A stretch of 64,000 nt of DNA, taken from the NCBI GenBank assembly GCA_002923375.1, contig BEIJ01000001.1, forward strand, positions 248,001 to 312,000, read 5' to 3'. This stretch comes from a bacterium HR33 (GTDB taxonomy: Bacteria > Gemmatimonadota > Gemmatimonadetes > Gemmatimonadales > GWC2-71-9). Below are positions 59,656 through 64,000 of this stretch, in pieces. The first letter of the stretch is position 1. Each line of letters opens with the position of its first letter. Made by a program: the position numbers and the translations under genes. The notes below the pieces were generated by a model. It saw only the letters and a list, made by a program, of their open reading frames with translations. It was not told where the DNA came from and ran no database searches.

Positions 59656-60025
59656 CCCGGAAGACGATCGTTCCGCAAGTGGCTTGCTCGGTCCAGAACT
59701 GCATCGCATGCACACGCCTCGCCGGATCCGCGAATGGCGAAATTTCCAACAGAAGGTCGCGTTTTTGAGTTGCGCACCAACGCCCTGTAGGCAAGTGTCG
59801 GAAAAGCGCCCGAACTGCGATCCCGTGACGGAAACCCTCCACCTCGGAGACTAACCATAACTACATAGGCAAGGATGGAAAAAGCAGCTAGAAGACGAGG
59901 CGGATGTCCGATTCTGACACCATACCGCCGCGGCGAAGCTGAAGCGCACCACCGCCTACCTCCACCCCAAGCCCTGTAGCCCGCCGAGCGAGCCACAGGG
60001 GGATATCACATATTGCGCGACCCGC
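59656..60025. other. Region without a recognised gene
   Basis: 370 bases with short open frames but none with convincing start signals or protein features. The only structure is the hairpin near 59972-60000, listed separately. Confidence 0.5.
59972..60000 (-). terminator. Possible terminator of the psp-like operon
   Basis: On the minus strand CCCTGTGGC pairs with GCTACAGGG (one G-T pair), loop 11 bases, beginning 25 bases after the stop of the AI-2E-family gene. No clean T-run follows. Confidence 0.45.
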
Positions 60026-61147
60026 TCAACCCTCCACCCTCACCGCCTTCCGCTCCCCGCTGGTCCCCACCAACACGGCAGAAGTGATCCGATCGCCCGG
60101 AGCCTCGCCGTAAACCTGCCCGATCAAGATATGCCGCACCACCACGATCACACTCGCCAGCAACGGCACCGCTATGACAAGACCCAATACACCCATCAGC
60201 GACGCCATGATCAGCAAAGACATTATGGTCAGAACCGGAGGCAGGCGAATCCGCTCCTCGAAAATCAAAGGAGCCACCACATTGGCCTCCACCAAATGCA
60301 CCGCCACGCCCAACAGCGCCACCGCCAAAGCGTGCACCCAGCCGGAACTGGCCAGCACGAACAGCGCAGGCAACAGGGTCGAAACGATGGTGCCGAAAAA
60401 CGGGACTATCGCCACCACCCCGGTGAACACCCCGAACGCCAAGGCATAGGGAACCCGCAAGATCGTCAACCCGATCGCGGTAAGCGCCGCCAGCACGAAC
60501 ATGGCCAACAACTGGGCCCAAATCCAAGCCCGCAAAGTGTTCCCCAAATCCGCTAAGATTGCCCGGGCGATGTGTCGCGCCTTGGGAGGAACCACCGCGA
60601 TCAAACCCTCGCTGTACTGCTTGGGATCCCGAGCCAGATAAAGACCCATGGCCACCACACTCACCAGCTCCACCGCCACACGGCCACCCGCGGTGAGATA
60701 CGGCAACAACGATCCGCGCACGAAATTGGCCGCATCGTTGATCAATCCCTCGATAAAACCACCCCGCTCCGAGCTCAACAACGCCCGGTCCAACACCGGA
60801 TAGGATTCCGCCAACCGCGCCAGCAACCGCTCGAGCCTGCGGGCATGCTCGGGAAGCGAACCGACCAGCTCCTGAGTCTGCTGTACCACCGGGGGAAGGA
60901 TCAACGCACCCACACCCACCGCCGCCAGCAACGTCCCCACAACCGAAAGGCCCAGCGCCACCGGGCGCGGAAGGCCGGTGTAACGAGCCAACTTGCCCGT
61001 CACCGCCGACAAATAAACCGCCAAAAGGGCGGCTATGAACAGAAGAAAAAGAATCTCGGCAATCTCGCCGAGAAAGAGAATAAGAAAAGCCAGCGCAAAA
61101 AGGACAACCAGCGTGGCCGCTAACCGGCGGCCGGCTGCGTCCTCCAT
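60026..61147 (-). CDS. AI-2E family transporter (PerM/YhhT-like)
   Basis: A 373-residue polytopic protein. It has paired N-terminal helices (about 8-45), a helical soluble domain (about 75-150) and C-terminal helices with GVFTGVVAIVPFFGTIVSTL and LIFEERIRLPPVLTIMSLLI, the family hallmark. Members export small molecules or serve in Na/H exchange; the substrate here is unknown. The ATG overlaps the pspA stop by one base, so it is part of the psp-like operon. Confidence 0.9.
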   Translation of the reverse strand: MEDAAGRRLAATLVVLFALAFLILFLGEIAEILFLLFIAALLAVYLSAVTGKLARYTGLPRPVALGLSVVGTLLAAVGVGALILPPVVQQTQELVGSLPEHARRLERLLARLAESYPVLDRALLSSERGGFIEGLINDAANFVRGSLLPYLTAGGRVAVELVSVVAMGLYLARDPKQYSEGLIAVVPPKARHIARAILADLGNTLRAWIWAQLLAMFVLAALTAIGLTILRVPYALAFGVFTGVVAIVPFFGTIVSTLLPALFVLASSGWVHALAVALLGVAVHLVEANVVAPLIFEERIRLPPVLTIMSLLIMASLMGVLGLVIAVPLLASVIVVVRHILIGQVYGEAPGDRITSAVLVGTSGERKAVRVEG

Positions 61148-61926
61148 CAGCGTTCCCTGCGCTCCTCTTCCTCGTCCACCAACTCGGCCTCGGCTACCCC
61201 CTCCCCTCCCCTACCGGTGGAAAGCTGCCGCGGCTCGCCCTGCTCCCCCGCCGGCAACAGCCCCATCTTCTTCTTGAGCTCCAGCAACTGCTGATCCGCA
61301 CTTCCCTTGTACTCCAACGCCTCGAACTGCTTGGCCAAGGTGTCGCCGGTGAGCTCCCCGGCCAGCTCCGCCGCCGCCAAAGCCTGCCGCTCCATATCCT
61401 CGATCTTCTCCGCCATCCGCTCGAACGCCTCGAAAGCGCTCTTGTCGGACATGGAAGAGATGGTCTGCTGAATCCTTCCCTGCGCCTCCGCCCGCCGGGC
61501 CCTCGCTATCAAAATGTTCTTGCGGCGCTTCGCCTCCTCGATCTTCTCGTTCAAAGCCCGCAGCTGATCCTTCAAGACCTCGGTGTCCGCTTTGTGCTTG
61601 AGCCAGGTCTCGTGCAGGCTCTGCGCATGCTGCAAATGCTCGTTGTAGCGCATCAGCGCCTGCTTGGCCAAATCGTCCCGGCCCTCCTGCACCGCCAGCA
61701 TCGCCCGCCGCTCCCACTCCTCGGCCTGCTTGCGCTCGCGTTCCACCTGCGCCTGGAGCTTCTTCTCGTCCGCGATCGCAGCCGCCACATCCTGCTTGGT
61801 CTTGGCCAGCTGGGTGCGCATATCCATGATCAGCTGCTCCAGCATCTTCTGCGGATCCTCCGCCCGGCCGATCAGAGCGTTCACCCACGACCGGATCACC
61901 GTGGACAAGCGCTGAAAGATGCCCAT
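61147..61926 (-). CDS. pspA: PspA/IM30 family protein
   Basis: A 259-residue ESCRT-III-like coiled-coil protein. The N-terminal amphipathic helix and RSWVNALIGRAEDPQKMLEQ are characteristic. Long Ala/Glu/Arg/Lys-rich helices fill residues 25-190, and an acidic tail (EAELVDEEEERRER) follows. Members polymerise on the inner membrane to stabilise it under stress and in proteobacteria repress PspF. No PspF-like gene is seen. It follows the third PspB-like gene by 67 bases. Confidence 0.92.
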   Translation of the reverse strand: MGIFQRLSTVIRSWVNALIGRAEDPQKMLEQLIMDMRTQLAKTKQDVAAAIADEKKLQAQVERERKQAEEWERRAMLAVQEGRDDLAKQALMRYNEHLQHAQSLHETWLKHKADTEVLKDQLRALNEKIEEAKRRKNILIARARRAEAQGRIQQTISSMSDKSAFEAFERMAEKIEDMERQALAAAELAGELTGDTLAKQFEALEYKGSADQQLLELKKKMGLLPAGEQGEPRQLSTGRGGEGVAEAELVDEEEERRER

Positions 61927-61993
61927 AGCTCGTCAGACCTCCCCTGAAATCGCTGCCTCTAACACCGCCACCTACGCGACACCCGCAATAGCT

Positions 61994-62251
61994 TCACTCC
62001 CGCCCGGGAAGCGCATCGCTCCGGCGAACCGCGGTGAGAGCCCGCTCCGCAAAGTCTAGCCGCTCCTGAAGCTCCACCACTTCTTCGCGCAGCGCCTCCA
62101 GCTCGCCACTTACCCGCGACTCGAACTCCTCCAGCCGGCGCTCCAAACCGGACGGCGTCTTTCCGGCGGAGCGCAGCCAGTCCACCAGCGCCCTGCCAAT
62201 GGGCGTAGCGGAAAGAATGGCCACCCCGATACCGAAAAAGATCCACTCCAT
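61994..62251 (-). CDS. PspB-like small membrane protein (copy 3)
   Basis: An 85-residue protein with one N-terminal membrane helix (about residues 3-20), the motif PIGRALVDWL just behind it, and a coiled coil from residue ~38 containing ELQERLDFAERAL. It shares both motifs with the next two genes. Topology and place before pspA resemble PspB. Confidence 0.75.
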   Translation of the reverse strand: MEWIFFGIGVAILSATPIGRALVDWLRSAGKTPSGLERRLEEFESRVSGELEALREEVVELQERLDFAERALTAVRRSDALPGRE

Positions 62252-62328
62252 ACAGCCGGCTCCCTTCCTCTTCCCCTTAACCTAATCCCGAGGCGCCACC
62301 CCGCCCAGTCACCTCGCACCCCCGCCTT

Positions 62329-62628
62329 TCACCTCCCGCCCTCCCCCGTTCCCTCACCACCCGGCACCAACCTGCCGGCATCCCGCTGCCGCGTAAGCAG
62401 GCGCTCGGCAAAATCCATCCGCTCTTCCAGCTCCGCCACAGCCCGGCGAATCGAGTCCAGGTCCTCCAATATCGCCTGCTGCGTCTCCTCCAGCCGGCGC
62501 ACCGCTTCCTCCGAGCCGGTAGCGCCGTAACGGATCCGATCCGCGATCGCCCGCCCCACCGGAGAGATCGCCAGCAAAAAGGCGGAACCGCCGCCGAAAA
62601 TGAAAACGATGGCCAGTACGCCCTCCAA
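62329..62628 (-). CDS. PspB-like small membrane protein (copy 2)
   Basis: A 99-residue protein from the TTG at 62628, chosen because GGGAGGG precedes it by six bases. A membrane helix (about residues 3-22) is followed by SPVGRAIADRI, then a coiled coil (about 38-75) ending LEERMDFAERLLTRQRD. A Gly/Glu-rich tail follows. It starts two bases after copy 1 stops. Confidence 0.75.
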   Translation of the reverse strand: MEGVLAIVFIFGGGSAFLLAISPVGRAIADRIRYGATGSEEAVRRLEETQQAILEDLDSIRRAVAELEERMDFAERLLTRQRDAGRLVPGGEGTGEGGR

Positions 62629-62629
62629 A

Positions 62630-62926
62630 CTAACCCTCCCCTCCCAACCTGGGCCGATCCCTCTGCTGAGCCAGCAACCGTTCGGCAAAATCCATGCGTT
62701 CCTCCAATTCCTGGACCCGACTTGCCAACTCCTCCAGCACTTCCATCCGATTGCGCAGCTCGACCACCTCGCGCCACAAGACATCGCCTTCGGCCGCCGA
62801 CCGACCGCCAACCGCGCGGCCGGCGATCCGATCGGCCAAAGCCTTTCCCAAGGGGCCGCGCAGGATGAACACCGCCGCAATGGAAAAGAAAAAAGCTATG
62901 GGAATCAACACCTCGAACGGTTGCAT
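62630..62926 (-). CDS. PspB-like small membrane protein (copy 1)
   Basis: A 98-residue protein with a membrane helix (about residues 5-22), the motif GPLGKALADRI, and a coiled coil from ~48 (VVELRNRMEVLEELASRVQE, LEERMDFAERLLAQQRD). GGGGAAG lies about six bases before the ATG. It is the first gene of the operon and most similar to copy 2. Confidence 0.75.
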   Translation of the reverse strand: MQPFEVLIPIAFFFSIAAVFILRGPLGKALADRIAGRAVGGRSAAEGDVLWREVVELRNRMEVLEELASRVQELEERMDFAERLLAQQRDRPRLGGEG

Positions 62927-63115
62927 CTAGCTTCCCCTTGACCTCTCTCCCGCCTCGCAGCGCACCGGCGCCATAACGTCGAGCCTCTTCTACGATTCAG
63001 CTCCGACCCACCCTACGCTCTTCCCCGCGAAAAGTGTCACGCCGAACACCGATCGGCCAGCATTAAAAAGACCGCAACCGCCGCTTCCCGGCGCCATCCG
63101 GCCCCGCCCCGCGGG

Positions 63116-64000
63116 TCAATCGGCCAGGACCCGCCGCAGAAATCTCCCGGTGTGGGACCGCTCGCAGCGCGCCACATCCTCCGGAGTACCCGCTGCCACC
63201 ACCTCGCCGCCCCGCTCCCCACCCTCGGGCCCGAGATCGATAATCCAATCCGCGGTCTTGACCACCTCCAGATTGTGCTCGATCACCACCACGGTGTTTC
63301 CCTTGTCCACCAGACGATGCAGCACGTTGAGCAACAGCCTCACATCTTCGAAATGGAGCCCGGTCGTGGGCTCGTCCAGAATGTAAAGCGTTCTCCCCGT
63401 GTCCCTCTTGGCCAGCTCGGCGGCGAGCTTAACCCGCTGGGCTTCCCCCCCGGAAAGCGTGGTGGCGCTCTGACCCAGATGGATGTAACCCAGCCCTACG
63501 TCGTTCAAAAGCTCCAAGCGATTTCGGATCCGCGGCTGGTGCTGGAAGAACTCCAAAGCCTCCGCCACCGTCATCTCCAACACGTCGGCTATCGACTTCC
63601 CCCGATAGCGCACCTCCAGGGTCTCCCGATTGTACCGCCGCCCCTTGCACACCTCGCAGGGGACGTAAACGTCGGGTAGAAAATGCATCTCGATCTTGAC
63701 CAGACCGTCTCCCTGGCAGGACTCGCAGCGGCCGCCTTTGACGTTGAACGAAAACCGCCCGGGCCCGTACCCCCGGATCTTGGACTCGGCAAGCTGGGCG
63801 TAGAGCTCCCGAATGGGAGTGAAAAGACCCGTGTAAGTAGCCGGATTGGAGCGCGGAGTCCGACCGATGGGACTCTGGTCTATAGCCAGCACCTTGTCCA
63901 AGTGCTCCAAGCCCTCGATCCGATCGTGCTCGCCGGGAACCACCTTCGCCCGGTAGAAGTGCCGCGCCAGGGCGAGATACAAGATGTCGCTCACCAGGGT
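63116..64000 (-). CDS. uvrA: UvrABC system protein A, C-terminal part
   Basis: The last ~294 residues of the DNA damage recognition ATPase of nucleotide excision repair; the N-terminal part lies beyond the window. Visible are the [20 protein letters not shown] start of the second ATPase domain, a zinc finger (CESCQGDG and CEVCKGRRY), the ABC signature [20 protein letters not shown], and Walker [21 protein letters not shown] with the following His switch ([11 protein letters not shown]). Confidence 0.96.
   Translation of the reverse strand, partial: TLVSDILYLALARHFYRAKVVPGEHDRIEGLEHLDKVLAIDQSPIGRTPRSNPATYTGLFTPIRELYAQLAESKIRGYGPGRFSFNVKGGRCESCQGDGLVKIEMHFLPDVYVPCEVCKGRRYNRETLEVRYRGKSIADVLEMTVAEALEFFQHQPRIRNRLELLNDVGLGYIHLGQSATTLSGGEAQRVKLAAELAKRDTGRTLYILDEPTTGLHFEDVRLLLNVLHRLVDKGNTVVVIEHNLEVVKTADWIIDLGPEGGERGGEVVAAGTPEDVARCERSHTGRFLRRVLAD

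Overview
The window is a GC-rich bacterial chromosome segment with no rRNA, CRISPR array, phage or insertion sequence. I think it comes from a Gram-negative-type member of Gemmatimonadota, with moderate confidence. The grounds are a secretin and several lipoboxes (an outer membrane), a broken protein at 58373-58951 with the regulatory-like plus TonB-plug architecture that is abundant in that phylum, a bifunctional FtcD, a zinc-type S14 and an unusually long RpoB. No 16S gene is present, so this rests on inference.

Region 1 (1-10.8 kb) is a type IV pilus / type II secretion assembly locus. Its order matches MSHA pilus clusters: PilC/MshG, a PilM-PilN fusion (MshI), PilO/MshJ, an STN-domain lipoprotein, pseudopilins, a GspC/PilP/MshK-like protein, a secretin (MshL), an ExeA-like ATPase (MshM) and a GspB-like TPR protein (MshN). 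Five divergent GspG-like pseudopilins sit inside and beside it, on both strands.

Region 2 (10.8-21 kb) is housekeeping and metabolic. A minus-strand operon runs trpS, mgtC-like, 2-hydroxyacid dehydrogenase, pilT, DapA-like aldolase. It ends at a hairpin terminator that also lies between a good promoter and purA. Glycerate kinase and one pseudopilin follow. On the plus strand are an inositol-monophosphatase-family gene and ftcD.

Region 3 (20.6-37.1 kb) is one minus-strand run of 28 genes: rpsL, rpsG, fusA, tuf, the S10 and spc ribosomal clusters, secY, adk, map. The alpha operon (infA to rplQ) does not follow.

Region 4 (37.2-51.5 kb) has an exported M20 peptidase on the plus strand, facing rpoC across a hairpin terminator. 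Upstream of rpoC lie rpoB, rplL, rplJ, rplA, rplK, nusG, secE, rpmG and four tRNA genes, Thr(GGT), Gly(TCC), Tyr(GTA) and Thr(TGT), behind a clear promoter.

Region 5 (51.5-64 kb) has cysS and an MscS channel. Next is a candidate peptide system: two small exported cysteine-containing peptides, a strong hairpin, and a three-gene ABC-type membrane module. After two broken genes comes a phage-shock-like operon with three PspB-like paralogues, PspA and an AI-2E/PerM-family membrane protein. The window ends inside uvrA.

The observations most worth following are the peptide-ABC cassette, the triplicated PspB-like proteins, the pseudopilin family around the MSHA-like locus, a roughly 150-170 residue insertion in RpoB, and the promoter-terminator arrangement in front of purA.
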